The notes below the pieces were generated by a model. The model was not told the origin of the DNA. It ran no database searches and saw only the letters and a list, made by a program, of their open reading frames with translations. From assembly GCA_031002005.1 (NCBI GenBank), contig CM061921.1, positions 129,254,036 through 129,318,035 on the forward strand: 64,000 nucleotides of DNA, given 5' to 3'. Shown here one piece after another: positions 1 to 11,959 of this stretch. Each line of letters begins with the position of its first letter. The first letter of the stretch is position 1. The DNA comes from Vandiemenella viatica. Its lineage: Eukaryota > Arthropoda > Insecta > Orthoptera > Morabidae. A program made the position numbers and the translations under genes.

Positions 1-3000
1 GATGTGGAATGTCAGTTTTGTATTCCCAAACAGGCCAAAGGTTGTCCAAAATGGTCTTTTTGATCAGATATTTTGTTTGTGTCTGTACAATGTCAGAATC
101 CAACAGGAAAAATGGTTCCAAAAATAAGATTTACGTATTTTCACTTCCTATTTGGAAATTGCACAACAAACTGTCACAATGTTGCAGTCTTTCATATGGA
201 AGGAAAATCTGTCTGCAGACAATTTCTGGTCACTTAAAATTACTACTATTTATTTTATTTTTTTAAATTCTTATATTTTAGTTTATTTTTAAGAAACTCA
301 CAGACTTTTGTTTTCTAAACGTAGGGAATTTTTGTTTACATACAACCCTTTACTGTTACGTCATGATAATTTAGCCTTACAGTTGTTCTGTCCAGCACAC
401 ATAAAGTTATGAGGAAATTTCGATAGAAATATTTTCAGGCATTATTCCTGTTGTGCATGAGTAGATCTTTTCAACTATGTTGATTTTGTTTTTTTTCCAT
501 GTTTCTTTTGAGAGTTTGTCTGTCAAACTTAGTGTTCTTTAATTCCATAAAGATCTGTCCAGCCTTAAGGGTTGTGTTAATAGTATCTTTTTTTTTTTAG
601 ATAAAAAAATTTCATGGTGGTATACCATTATAGTTTATTAAATTATGGGTTTTAGGGAGATGTGTCATTAACTAAGTTTTCTTGTAAATGGGAATGGTTC
701 TTTCTGTAGAATTGTTTCATTATTTAAAAAAAAGAGGGAGACATGTAGCTTACCTTAATTACTATTTTTCTTGCACAAGACCAAATGTCAAAAATGAATC
801 AAAATTATTTCTCTTATCTAGTGCTCCTCATACTCTCACGTGATGTGAAAAAATTTTTTCATTTGTTTGTGTCGTGAGCCTTCTGGCTTCAGCCCTTATT
901 CATAGCCTTTTGTTTTTTGAAACACTAATTGATTGCGATACATGTGCAGGTAATTAATATCAATGTTTTTTTCTTTGTCTAGTGTTATTTACTCTGTGAA
1001 TATAGTGTGTAGTCTTTTATTATAAAATGATGATGATGTTTGCTAGCTAATAGGGTGGAGTTGGTGCCTCTACCTATACCCACTAGTTTACCATCCTCCT
1101 GCGATCATCCTTTTTTTTTTTTTAAAGAGCTCTGAAAGTTTGAAATAGTAGTTGGCAGCACAGGATAAACTGAATATCCCACTGTAATTGACATAAAATT
1201 TCTGTCATTAGTCCCAGATGTCTTGCTTGTCTGCCCTTTACTCATTTTTTCTCTGATGTCAGCATTCAAAGTTTCCTGGCACATTTCTTCTGCATCAAGA
1301 ATGCTCGTTACAGGTGTATCATGTATTTCAAACCTTAAGGTGAATCCATAACGAATTTCCCATTTCATATCTGCCAGTATTTCTTCAGTCTGGCTTTGAG
1401 ATCTAGATACAATTTCCTCGGTCTGACTACCTACCGCTCTACATTTGTTTCGGGAAAAGAATCAATCGTTCTTGTGTTCCTTCCTGGTTACCTGTCATTT
1501 CCTTCTCAGCTGTCCCAGGAGTATCGGCTGACAGTAACAATAACTGCTGAGACAAAAGGCTAGCTGCCCCATCCCGCAGGCCCGTCCCAGTTTCCCAAAG
1601 TGTTGTCACTGCCGAAAACCTCGAGTCTGATATAAATTCACCCACAAATTTCGCTGATGTTGTCATGTCTATTTCACTTACTTACCAGAACGAAACTTCA
1701 TAAAATCTACAGCATTTAAAAGCCCCTTATAAATTTATATATCTTTCAAAAATTATTGTCCGGACAAAGCTACCATGATAGTAAAATGCTGTGATAATGT
1801 GGCGACTTGCCTGACACACACGTCTGCTTTTGTTGGAGTTTCACCCCGAGAATGTCCCAATGCAGCTTATCACCACTTTTCTCATCATGCCTTTGGAGTG
1901 CACTAATAATTGTCATGAGGAATCTGTCCATCAAAGTCTCACCATAACTGTGACCGGACAAGACAAACTTGTGAGTGCCGAAAGAAACATTTCTTGGATT
2001 TAAGGTCATGTTGGAGGGTACTGAAGCCTCACTGGGAAAAGTTGTGGAAATTTTTTACTTTCTATCATCAAATAGGTCTGACAGTTTCTAGGAGCATGTG
2101 GTTAATTTAAAAATGGGTTCAAAAATTTTACTCACATTATATCAACTCCCAGGGAACGGTCCCAGGTGAATTTGGATAGCGAACAAGAAGCTTCTGAGAA
2201 AATAAAGGCTGTCTCCCTAAATAAGGTATCTCTTGCGCATCCAAAACAGTCTGGGTTTGCGATTTGCACCAGCATATGAAACATCGAAATATGAACTATC
2301 CAGGATAGCACCACCCAATAACGACAGATGCACCACGTAAGCCGGTAGGTATTGATATTTTCAGACCCCTGCTACAATACGTGTCAATATATGCTAGTGG
2401 TTGTGGATGCTTTTCAAGTTGGTAAGACCAACCAACACTACTAAGATGAAACAATGTCTCTGGATGATTTGACAAAAATATGTGCTGGAATATGCCACAA
2501 AAGTTGTCGAGTGACATGCCACAGTCTTCACCGGCAAAAGATGGAAGGACAGCACGTTGCTAATTGGGCATCGAGGCAATATGCAATTCCATTAGGGACC
2601 TACAAAGGAATGTAGTAATATTATGGAAAGATTCAATTGGTCACTAGGTCACCGGAAGAGCTCAATTTTGGGAGACATGTTATCTCCTCCCCCTCCCCCC
2701 TCACTGCCCGTCACTTGATAGTGCACCTAGAAATGACGACACATGTCAACCAACAGAGAAAGCTATCCCGATTAGGGGGATTATAAACAGAAAAGGTGGG
2801 ACGAAGGCAGGAGTGAAATGTGAGGACAAATGTCCACAAATTCAGGTTAGGGGACACAGTACTGATAGGTACCGCATCCCAATCAGATGCATTAAGGAAG
2901 AAGATTGCAAAATATTTGCAACTGTTTAAAGATTCTTACTGCACCAAAAAACATTTAGATTGTAACGCATATCTACTCATAGACAGTGGGACTAAGATTA

Positions 3001-3350
3001 GGATATACATTGCAAGAGTCATAAGGAATTATGACCATGGATAGAGGGTGAATAATCTACAATGTGTTTGCATGCACAACAAGTAGCAGTTCCTTTTTTT
3101 TTTATCTGCTTAACGTTTAGCCGTTCCTCACAGGGTAAATTAACACTCCTCCTCCTCCCGCTTAACAGGCAAATGTCCAATTTTTCTGTTGACAAACAAA
3201 GAATCAAAGATATTTGATGGTGGGTTATGTTTTGTCAATAAAATGTTTCTGGTTCAGCCGCAAGGCAGAGTCACTGTCACTGTCCTGCATCCACAATTAC
3301 ATGACATAGGATGTAACAGACCATCAACATAAACTTCACTTACAGCTTTA
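1..3350. other. No confident gene; AT-rich flank
   Basis: This stretch is AT-rich with many T-runs and no recognised transposon terminus. On the minus strand, short open frames cluster at 1105-1368, 1439-1666, 1770-2009 and 2132-2579. They are separated by stops and frame changes and could be one decayed coding region of a mobile element or a few unrecognised exons. I could not match any of them to a family, and I see no convincing chain of splice sites. Relative to the SLC41 gene this lies 3' of the last exon visible here, so it is probably intron. Confidence 0.4.
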
Positions 3351-4780
3351 TACACTGGTGTGCAAAACTTAAGGACAAGATAGATAAAGTAGCATAACGT
3401 ATTAACTAATTGATGGAAATGAATGAAAGAGAAGTAGCATGTTGCAGAGTTCTCTCACACATGCACATAAAGCTGGACATCACACGATGCGAGGTCAGTG
3501 TAACTATAGCGCCAAATGAATCTGACTCTACAATACTAGCCAGCTGAAGGAATGGGACGAGACAGCATCAGATAGCTGTTATGGTGTACTGTGGTGGTGT
3601 TCTTCAATACAACATGGCCTACAGACATCTGGACGAAGGACAAAGTATGACAAGTCAAGCCTAAGAGTTTGCTATTGTTTCACATTTGTGAGGAGCATAC
3701 CAAACCACAGGCACTGCTGCCCCAAGGGGAGGATGAGGTAAAACACAGTTAACTACAGCAGCAGATCTGCTACATTGTGCAATGGGTAATAAGGGACCCA
3801 CGTCAAATAGCAGGTGCAATCATAACCACATTTATAGGACTGCAAGGCATGCCATGTCAAGCTCCACAATGGCATGACGACTGCATAGAGTTGGTCTATT
3901 TGTCCAACGACCATCATATCGTGACCCGTGATGATCACACATCGGTGAATCATTTGTGATGGTGCCAAGAACATCGGGACTGAACGAGGTCACTTGCTCT
4001 TCTCAGATAGGAGCAAATTCAGTCCGAGTTGTGATTCTGAAGGTACCCACATCTGGCAAGAGATGAAAACATGCAATACACCCAGGAAAATTGTCGAATA
4101 CAATAATTTTGGTGGTCCAAGTGTTATGGTGAGGGGAGCAAAATGTTACATGGGCATATCACCCTCCAAATCTTTGAACGCATTATACCCATCACTCGAT
4201 GTTATTGCTATACTGTATTCCTTTCAGAGGTGTATTTGGCCCTTATTTCATTTATATGGATGACAATGCATGGCCGTATCATACAGTGCAGGTGGAGGAT
4301 GTCTTGGAATGAAAGGATATTTGGCAAATGGGCTGGCCTACACGTTCAGCCAACTTAAATCCTACTGAGCACATGTTGCACGCATTGGGGAGACGTTTTT
4401 GCAGTACATCCACATGCACCAATGACCTTAAAGTAGTTGTTGTCAACCACCCTGATGGAGAAATTGAATGCCTTACCAGAATAACTCCTTACAAACCTTG
4501 TGGACAGCATGCATCACTGTCCGTGGTGATCACAGACTATTTTCAGCATTACGTCCCTCCCTTTTTTAACATCCAGAGGACAATCACGAGTCAACTTCAC
4601 TTCAGTGTAAATTAGTCTGGTTATTTCTGTTTCTCACATTGTGTATTTCTTTTAGCTGCCTATTGCACCTACTGCAGCAGTTCCTTCTATGCGTGGTTCA
4701 AGTTTCAACGCGTTATCTTACTTGCCAGTGACTCAGCATGCGAATATTACTTTAGACCAGAAGTTTTGCAAACCATTGTA
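3351..4780 (+). mobile_element. Tc1-like DNA transposon, decayed
   Basis: The left end reads CACTGGTGTGCAAAACTTAA after TA at 3351-3352. The right end, read inward on the minus strand, begins TACAATGGTTTGCAAAACTT from 4780. Imperfect terminal inverted repeats flanked by TA are the Tc1/mariner signature, and the 1.43-kb length fits a Tc1 element with a single transposase gene. The coding part lies between them in the plus orientation and is broken, so the copy is inactive. Confidence 0.85.
3610..4440 (+). pseudogene. Tc1-like transposase remnant
   Basis: This is a decayed DDE transposase that would cut and paste the element by binding its ends. Recognisable pieces in order are: an N-terminal region around 3614-3950; the LLFSDRSKF motif near 4000-4025 that carries the first catalytic Asp; a glycine-rich FGGPSVMVRGA block near 4108-4140; a MDDNAWPYHT-like segment near 4255-4285 corresponding to the second Asp; and GWPTRSANLNPTEHMLHALG near 4330-4390, the family's WPxxSPDLNPIEHxW block. 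The pieces lie in several frames with stops between them. The intact family is about 340 residues. The family call is secure; function is lost. Confidence 0.85.
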
Positions 4781-5240
4781 TTATTAGTTAGCAGCATTAT
4801 CTACTGGTTATACCTATCAGTTGTATAAACCTGTTTTTTTCTGATCTCTAATTAGTGGAGAAAGAAGTATAGCCTATTAGGATATATTAGTAAATATATC
4901 CAACTACTGCAGACCTATTATTTGCAAATGTGACAACAATGCTCTGCAATTGGCAATGGAAAAGAAACCATATGTGCGCCAGATATGAGAAAAAATTAAA
5001 TACATTTGGAGATCTTGTGATATTTTGTTTCACATGTCAGAGAATATGGAGTCACGAAAGCTAAGGAAAAGATAATGAAAAGAAGGGCATTTTAAATGAC
5101 AAGAGTAGGTGGAAAAGACTAGGAGTGGGAAACTGGGTTGCTTAATGACTGACGAGTTAGTCAATAAGTGAGAGAATTAGGCCTGAACGAGTCACCGAGT
5201 TCGGTGGATAACTGAGGAAGTATGTCAGAGAATGTCTTAA

Positions 5241-5452
5241 TTTTTTACGGCTTTGCACGTCGTCAAGGTCATCAGAGGCGGGAAAGGACTGGGGACAAGG
5301 AACGGCCATGATATTTTGAAGGAAGCACCCTGGCATAACCCCTGGAGTGATTTGAGGCAACCACGGAAAACCCATATCTGGATGCCCGGACATTGATTCG
5401 AACCTATGTCTTTGCAAATGTGAGGCCAAACTATTAACCACCACGTTTGGTT
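5241..5452 (-). mobile_element. tRNA-derived SINE, family A (old copy)
   Basis: This is a diverged copy of the SINE that recurs at 28351, 41954, 50313 and 62031. On the minus strand it should start with a tRNA-like head near 5452 and run to a T-tract on the plus strand at 5241. The shared body (GGATGCTTCCTTCAAAA-type block) and the GGTTCGAATCAATG-type B box are recognisable, but the head is eroded. Confidence 0.75.
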
Positions 5453-5839
5453 ATAGTTTGTCCTTGTTCCACATAATCAATGTAAATGATTCTGTGTGAG
5501 TAAAAAAAAAAAAAAACCTGCTGGCCAATTTATTTGCATTGGCATCGAGGGTTCTGTGTGCTTCCGTTAGTTTCTGGAGTATAATAGTGTGTCCCCAGTT
5601 CATCTTGAGTTATGTCTCGAGGTAGAAACTCATTGGGAATGTGACAGAAAACTTCCAAAACAGCCTATGGGTCGACTACACAAATCCGTTTGCAGTCCTT
5701 GGGCTCTATGTTTACATCCTTTCTACTAACTTATGAGGTAGGTCTGATAAGTACTTAGCCTCTCTTCCCAATGGCCCCACTGTCACCAGAGAAAATTATT
5801 ATCATGTAGTACATTATCTTAGACGGCTATTGTTAAATT

Positions 5840-7175
5840 TTATGAATAATTGTAACGCCAATGCAATTGAAATTGTTGTTTCATTTTCTGAACGCGTTTC
5901 GCTTCATTTGGGAAGCATCTTCAGCAGTTCTGTCTGTGGGTATTTATACATATAATTAAATTTGTTCTATTTTACAATTTAAACATGAAAATTGTGGTAT
6001 ATACAGATTTAAGCTTACTTACATTTTTCTTTGGTCACATATGCTTATAATTGTACAGCGTTTTAGCATCAGTTATGTTTGTAGCCGCAGTATATATTAC
6101 ACATGTTGGTTGCATTTTTGTGATTATTTGCGTAGCACTGTAATACATTGAGTTCTGATGTTTTATGTTTAGTTACTGTACATCGCTTGTTTACCGTTTG
6201 TCTTCTGTTTTATTAGGTGGGTGGCGTGCTTTTAAATGTGTGTTTGTGCTTAGTTTGGAGTATTATTATTATTATTATTATTATTATTGGCTGTGTCTTT
6301 TTGTGGTGGATGATTGTGTTAATTATTTGGTTTTGAGCACTGTGTATAGTGTTGGGTCTGTTAAGTTCGTGAAAGCGTTTATTATGTTCTTTTCTTCTGC
6401 CAGAGATTTGTGGATGTGGTAGTTTTCCTGAAATGTTAGAAGTTGTGGTTTGCTATTATTAATGGTTAGTATTTGCATGTCTGACTATGTTTGTGGGCTG
6501 GTGATTATGTTCTAGTAGGTGTTCTGCAAATGTTGAGTGGTTATCGTATTTTAGTGCTCTTAAATGTTCCTTACATCTGGTTTCAAACTTCCTGCATGTT
6601 TGGCCTATATATTCTGCATTGCAGTAATTTCAAGTTAATCTATATATACCTAAATTGTGAAATTTCTTGTTTGGTGTGTTGCTTTTGACGTTTTTCTATA
6701 GTGAGTTGTCTGTTCTAAATGCTATCCTGAGTCCTTGCTTTTTCAGAATGTTTGCTGTTTTGTGAGTGTTCTTGTTTATGTATGTTAATGTGTGCCATTT
6801 TTCTGTTTTTGCTCGTGTGGGTGTTATGTTATTTGCTGTTGCAGTCATGTGGGTGTTTGTATTTGTTTGTTGTAGATTTGGTACAATGTTTTGTTTAGTT
6901 CTTAGTATCTGCTTTTTGATGTTTTTGTTCATTTGGTGTATTCTGGTTTCTTTGTATCCATTTTTGGTGGCTATTTGTATGATGGTGTCAAGTTCTGTTG
7001 TGTAGTTGCCTTTGTTTAGTGGTGTTTTGTTTAGTCTGTTGAGCATGTGTCTAATTGCTGCTTCCTTGTGTGTTTGTGGATGATTGGAATTAGAGCTTAT
7101 TATCATATCTGTTAAAATTTCAGCCAAATCGGACTCATAGTTGTGATTGCCTGTGAAAGTGGGTGTGTCTGTGGA
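5840..7175 (-). mobile_element. Penelope-like element inserted in the mariner leader
   Basis: Minus-strand Penelope-like retroelement, 5'-truncated. It holds the C-terminal reverse-transcriptase region, a GIY-YIG endonuclease and a 3' untranslated region with the typical motif (GAAGATGCTTCCCAAATGAA followed by GCGAAACGCG, minus strand, 5884-5925). A (TTA)n tract lies in the 3' region at 6260-6289. The outer boundaries are approximate because target duplications could not be read. It must be younger than the mariner it splits. Confidence 0.8.
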
Positions 7176-7203
7176 TTTTAGAAAAATTGAAAAAGAGCAA
7201 TAT
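6440..7203 (-). pseudogene. Penelope-like RT C-terminus and GIY-YIG endonuclease
   Basis: In active elements the protein reverse-transcribes its RNA and nicks the target with a GIY-YIG nuclease. Visible here are SNHPQTHKEAAIRHMLNRL near 7030-7085, a KWHTLTYI block near 6790, and LRIAFRTDNSL at 6699-6731. The same frame continues past a TAG into GIY (6642-6650) and YIG (6603-6611), then the CKEHLRALKYDNHSTFAEH region. Two in-frame stops, TAG after DNSL and a TGA between GIYRLT and NYC, break the chain. The N-terminal catalytic RT part with YVDD is missing. Upstream, the open frame runs by chance into antisense mariner sequence up to 7310. Confidence 0.85.
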
Positions 7204-8235
7204 CGGTAGGTGATTCGATTCTTGTTTTTGGAAGGAAAAACACGCAGCGAAATCAAAGAGCGCTTGGATGCTGTGCACAGTGACTCTTCTCCTTCGATGG
7301 CGACTGTCAAAAATTGGTTTAATGAGTTTCAAAGTGGTCGCAGGTCGGTTTTTGATGAGCCACGTCCAGGTGCCCCAAAAACGGTTACCATGGAGGATAA
7401 TTTGACAAAAATCCACAATTTCGTATTGGCAGACCACCAATTGAAGGTGTGCAAGATTGCTGGGACAGTAGGCATCTCAAAAGACCACGTGGGTCATATC
7501 TTGCATGAAATTTTGGGCATGAGAAAGCTGTCGGCGGGATGGGTGCTGTGTTTGCTCACTCTGGACAACAAGCGCAACCGTGAGACCACTACACAACAGT
7601 GTTTGACGCTGCTTAAGCACAATCCGAAGGAGTTTCTGCATCATTACATGACTATCGATGAAACATGGATCCACTGGTACACATCAGAGACCAAGGAACA
7701 GTCAAAACAGTGGACTTTACCCGGCGAACGTGCTCCGAAAAAGGCGAAGACTATCCCATCCAACTGAAAGGTGATGGCCACCGTTTTCTGGGATTCACAA
7801 GGTGTGAGCTACACCAATTACCAGGAGAAGGGCAAAATGATCACAGGGCTTTACCTTGCCGAATTATGGGGCTGATTTGAAGTCGAATTGCAGAAAAAAC
7901 GGCCTCATTTGGTGAAGAACAAAGTGCTGTTCCACCATAACAACACACCGGCTCACACCTCCACCATAGCCACAGCCAAATTGGTCGAATTGGGCTACGA
8001 ACTGCTGCCCCAGCCACCATATTCTCCAGATTTGGTCCCGTGCCACTTCGTTTTGTTTCCAAACTTAAAGAAGACACTCCCTGGGCAGAAATTTGATTCG
8101 AATGAGGAGGTTATCGCTGCCACGGAGGCCTACTTTGCAGATCCCCAGAAAACGTATTTTTCAGGTGGGTTAAAGAAGTTAATGCATCGCTGGGTTAAGT
8201 GTATGAAGCTAAAAGGAGACTATGTTGAGAAATAA
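7177..8235 (+). pseudogene. Mariner transposase with lost catalytic residues
   Basis: One reading frame (codons starting at 7177, 7210, 7888 and so on) runs to TAA at 8233, with in-frame stops at 7207-7209 (TAG), 7765-7767 (TGA) and 7873-7875 (TGA). The N-terminal helix-turn-helix domain is clear (FLFLEGKTRSEIKERL, then ATVKNWFNEFQSGR). The first catalytic Asp is kept in TIDETWIHW. The second, normally in HDNAPAH, reads HHNNTPAH, so Asp is Asn. The third, normally in SPDLAPSDY, reads SPDLVPCHF, so Asp is His. Length and motifs fit a D34D mariner. The copy cannot be active even without the stops. Confidence 0.93.
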
Positions 8236-8302
8236 ATTGCCACTTTTCCAAAATTTTCGTTTTTTCTTTTGTAGGCTAAGTACTTATCAGACCGCCCTCG
8301 TA

Positions 8303-9605
8303 TGATCAAGTTTGTCAGATAGTGTCTCCTATCTGACAATCTTGTTTCCTCTCCTCTACCTTCTCATTAATGAAAAAAGTGTGCTTAATTCTTTATACAC
8401 GGTATTAACTTGTTCCTAGAGAAGCTTACGTCACTCCCACAATTTATTAATATAATCAGTCAATAATTTGTTCAGTTAAGCAGATACCTTAGTAAAATTA
8501 TTTTATCATTCATTGACTCTTAATATACTACTAAATCAGCTAATTGTTATTCTATCTTAGCACCTAATTTGATATCAATTTGTTCAAGAAGCCAGGATAA
8601 TCCTTTCCTATCTACAGCAAGACCCATAAAACCATCCCCCACATACTAGTCCTCCCTCATCTTACTCATTACTCATCTTTGTAAGAATCATAAATATAGT
8701 ATGAATATCACAAATTGAGGTTAAATAAAATTGCTAATGAGGGAAAAAAAACCATACCGAAATAGTGTACCACAATTAAGTTGTTTTAGTTAATTTATTA
8801 ATGAATTACACTTCATGTCTGGTATTCTAAAGCAAGGCTTGAAGTGAAAATATGCTTCTTCCTTTGGCAAAATACTTAATAATCAAGACATATATTTATA
8901 TTTTCTTAAATTGTGGAACCTGTCACCTATGTACGAAATATTACGATCAGCCAATCGCAAGCTCCAGTGATCATGAATACCACACCAACAGTCCACCTCT
9001 GCTGATGAAATTAAACCACTACCCAAAAGATGATAGATCAGTTGCTTGTTGTGGTTAAAAACTCTGCAATTTGCTTTCACACTCCCTATGCCTCCTCCCT
9101 CCCCTATTCTGTCAAAAGAAAAATTCCCATGTACCCCTTCCCCCAATCACAATTTTACTATTAATAAGGTAAATACCTACTTTTCAGTACTAGTAATGAC
9201 ATGTCAGAGGAAACTCACCGAGTATGTGATGTTAGAATAATGTGATGCTGTATCATCTACACAGGCAGAGAAGCTAACTCCCTCCACCCATATTACAAAC
9301 TCCATCTAAATTGTTCAGTTGTTTTCACATTCACCACCTCCAAAATATATGTTATATTTTTTGGTCACTATTTTATTGTTCTTTCTAGCAATATCAGATT
9401 AATTTACAAGTAATCCAAGTAATTATGTTCTAATGGAACATGTTCACGAGTGTAGCATTCCTCCTTCCATCTTTCAAAAGTGACGGCCGCACTTGCACTA
9501 CCCTCATTTGAATTCACATTGCCCCATAACAATTTCCTCACTACTTTCCATTGTTATTGTCAATACACATTACAAAATGATACTGCTACACATTTTACGA
9601 AAGTA
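8303..9605. other. No feature recognised
   Basis: AT-rich sequence between the mariner right end and a Tc1 fragment. Short open frames occur on both strands but none shows a domain or splice context. Probably intronic sequence of the SLC41 gene. Confidence 0.5.
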
Positions 9606-9975
9606 CACTACTGTCCGTGAAAATTACAACTCCCAGAAGGAATGGTCTGAATCCCTTCAAAACTGGAGGATGCGTACAATAGTTGAACCATAATAAGTCA
9701 TTAAGAATGCAGAGAGACGGTGTGCATATAGGCACAGCAACACTCAGTCAGTGCAGAGTTGCCAAATGAAGTGAAAACATACCTCATTGACATCAAAGGG
9801 CACAATATCAGCATTTGAATGAGTTCCAAATTGGCAGAATGATTAGTCTCTTGGATGATATTGTGGCTCCTATAGGGAACGTTGCTACGACAGTGATGTG
9901 TGTGTGGAACTGGTGGCTAGAAAAGGATCATACACAGCAATGAGCAGATACTGGACCACGTGGCCAGTTAATTTA
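9606..9975 (+). mobile_element. Tc1-like element, 5' fragment
   Basis: A terminus-like stretch (CTGTCCGTGAAAATTACAAC) is followed about 200 bp later by a helix-turn-helix remnant of a Tc1-type transposase. A VATTVMCVWNWWLEK segment at about 9881-9925 corresponds to the family's STVMRVWxxWxEE recognition helix. A TGPRGQ block follows. The catalytic domain is absent, so this is a 5' relic. The family call rests on a short match. Confidence 0.6.
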
Positions 9976-11955
9976 TCATAGTTCACTTATGATTGATAAA
10001 CCTTCACTGATGTTGCATTGCATAAGAATTTTTATAAGTCCAAAAAGTTCTTTGCCAGCCTGGCTCACACATGGTGGTAATTGCACACCCGACCGACCAA
10101 GGACTAACCTTGTTGAAAATTCACGAAAGACTGCTCAAAACTACAAGATGACCAGTCCCATTAATATAAAAACTGAGGGCCCTGACATTACAACCTAACT
10201 TGAAAAATTAATATCCGTCTAATTCTTTTGTTTTAAGCTGTAATTCAGATATATGTTTCTTAGGGCAATCTGTTCGAAATTTTGTGACCTTATGTATATC
10301 TCAACGACACTTCTACTAAATTTTAGTTTATCTTTGTGACATAAGCATTTATGTGTGGAAAGTCGACAATACCTTGATAATTAAACTTAGAAAATTCTAT
10401 TCTCCTCAAAATTTCAAACTTTTAATGAAGTTGAAAATATGTTCTTAATCCTAGCAATTTTCTCTATTTCCTGAACCTATTTCCATTCTTCTATCTAATT
10501 TATTGCAATTTTTTTTCTCTTTACATTATGAAAAAGTATATTTAAAACTTATTTAATTTCTAAACTTTACAATTAGGCTGCTCCTCCCAGTTCTGATAAT
10601 AACCTATCATATCAAAATCTGAGGTAGCTCTTTGCGTTTATTAATAATTTCAAATTTTGCATTTCACTACCTCTGAACACATGGCGTAACATCACTAAAA
10701 ACTGAAGTATCTTTAAAACAATAATTTTTAGAGCATACAAAATATACCTTAAATAGAGCGTGATATTAAGTTTGTTAGTGGAAATGAATGCAGCATAACG
10801 CATTACGGCAGAAAAACCACCTCATTGGAAACTCATATCTTTTACAAAAATATTTTAAAAGCTTGTTAATTAGTGCTTTGCTGTTATGAAAATGTTAATA
10901 AAAGTTATTTACTGTATATGCTATATGGAATATGCCACCTTCTGAATGGTTTTGGTGAGGTTATAGATATATTACAATGAATAGCTTTTTACCCCATTCA
11001 GCAAGCACATATTTAGATAATTTTTAAATTAAAAAATGCCTATCTACAGAAGCAAATGAACTGTTGCATTAGAAATGAGGATTGTACATAAATACTGCTG
11101 ATTTAAGAATGAAATGTACTGCAAAGTTAGCAGATTTCAATCCCAGTCATATCATAATACTACAGAATAATTGCTCAAATAAGCTTTGCTGTGATTACAG
11201 AGGTCTAAATAAAAATGATACACCCATTTTAGAGTAAACATCTTCACATGGTAAGAAGTAAATATCTAAAGATTGAAACAAACCATCAAATAACAACATG
11301 TTTCACAATTCAATGAAACAGTAGGTTAGCAAAAGATTTTCCTTTATCCTGATGTCGAAAAATATGACAACATTACTATTCACTGTATACTTTATGTATT
11401 AATTAGAGTGCTAGTTTATCTTATCATATTTTCAAACCAATTTTCATTATTACTATTAATTTGCACACTGAGAAAGACAACAGTAATCATCCTAATATAA
11501 TATTAACAATGCAAACAAGAATAAAAATGTTTTTAAGCAATGAAAACTTGGAATAATAGAAAAACTAAACTTATAACTTACTAAAATGAAGGTGTGAGAG
11601 CAGTGACGAACACAAAAAGGCAAACACATTCAACAATACAAAACCTTATTAAAGCATGGAGACGAGATCTGAGGTGGAGTTATGATATGCACACACCAAG
11701 TCTCACCATGTGGCTGAGTCATGGTGTGTCTAACACATGACACATTTTCTGGCAAATGATTATTAAAAGTAATTTTCATAGTAATGAACACAAACAGCAG
11801 TTATTTCCAATTTCCAACCCACCTAATGGAAAATGGTAATTTTTTTTGTTGCCTTAGAAACACAATTTCAACATCTTGTATTGAAGCCATGTAATAATTT
11901 CTTTCTCTGTTCTGATTTCCTAAATTTAGTAACACTATAGTCTAATGTCACATGG
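9976..11955. other. No feature recognised
   Basis: Very AT-rich sequence with no domain-bearing frame on either strand. It is probably intronic or intergenic sequence, or repeat decayed beyond recognition. Confidence 0.5.
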
Positions 11956-11959
11956 TTCA

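Larger units (their letters stand above)
5732..8302 (+). mobile_element. Mariner element split by a PLE insertion
   Basis: The left end (TATGAGGTAGGTCTGATAAG, from 5732) and the right end (read inward from 8302, TACGAGGGCGGTCTGATAAG) form matching inverted repeats with TA at each boundary. The right part, from about 7177, holds the transposase frame. The segment between about 5840 and 7175 is foreign: it is a Penelope-like retroelement in the opposite orientation sitting in the mariner 5' leader. Without it the mariner would be about 1.25 kb, the usual family size. Confidence 0.85.

Noticed and set aside
6491..7005. Plus-strand frames over the PLE region
   Set aside because: They are antisense shadows of the minus-strand PLE coding sequence.
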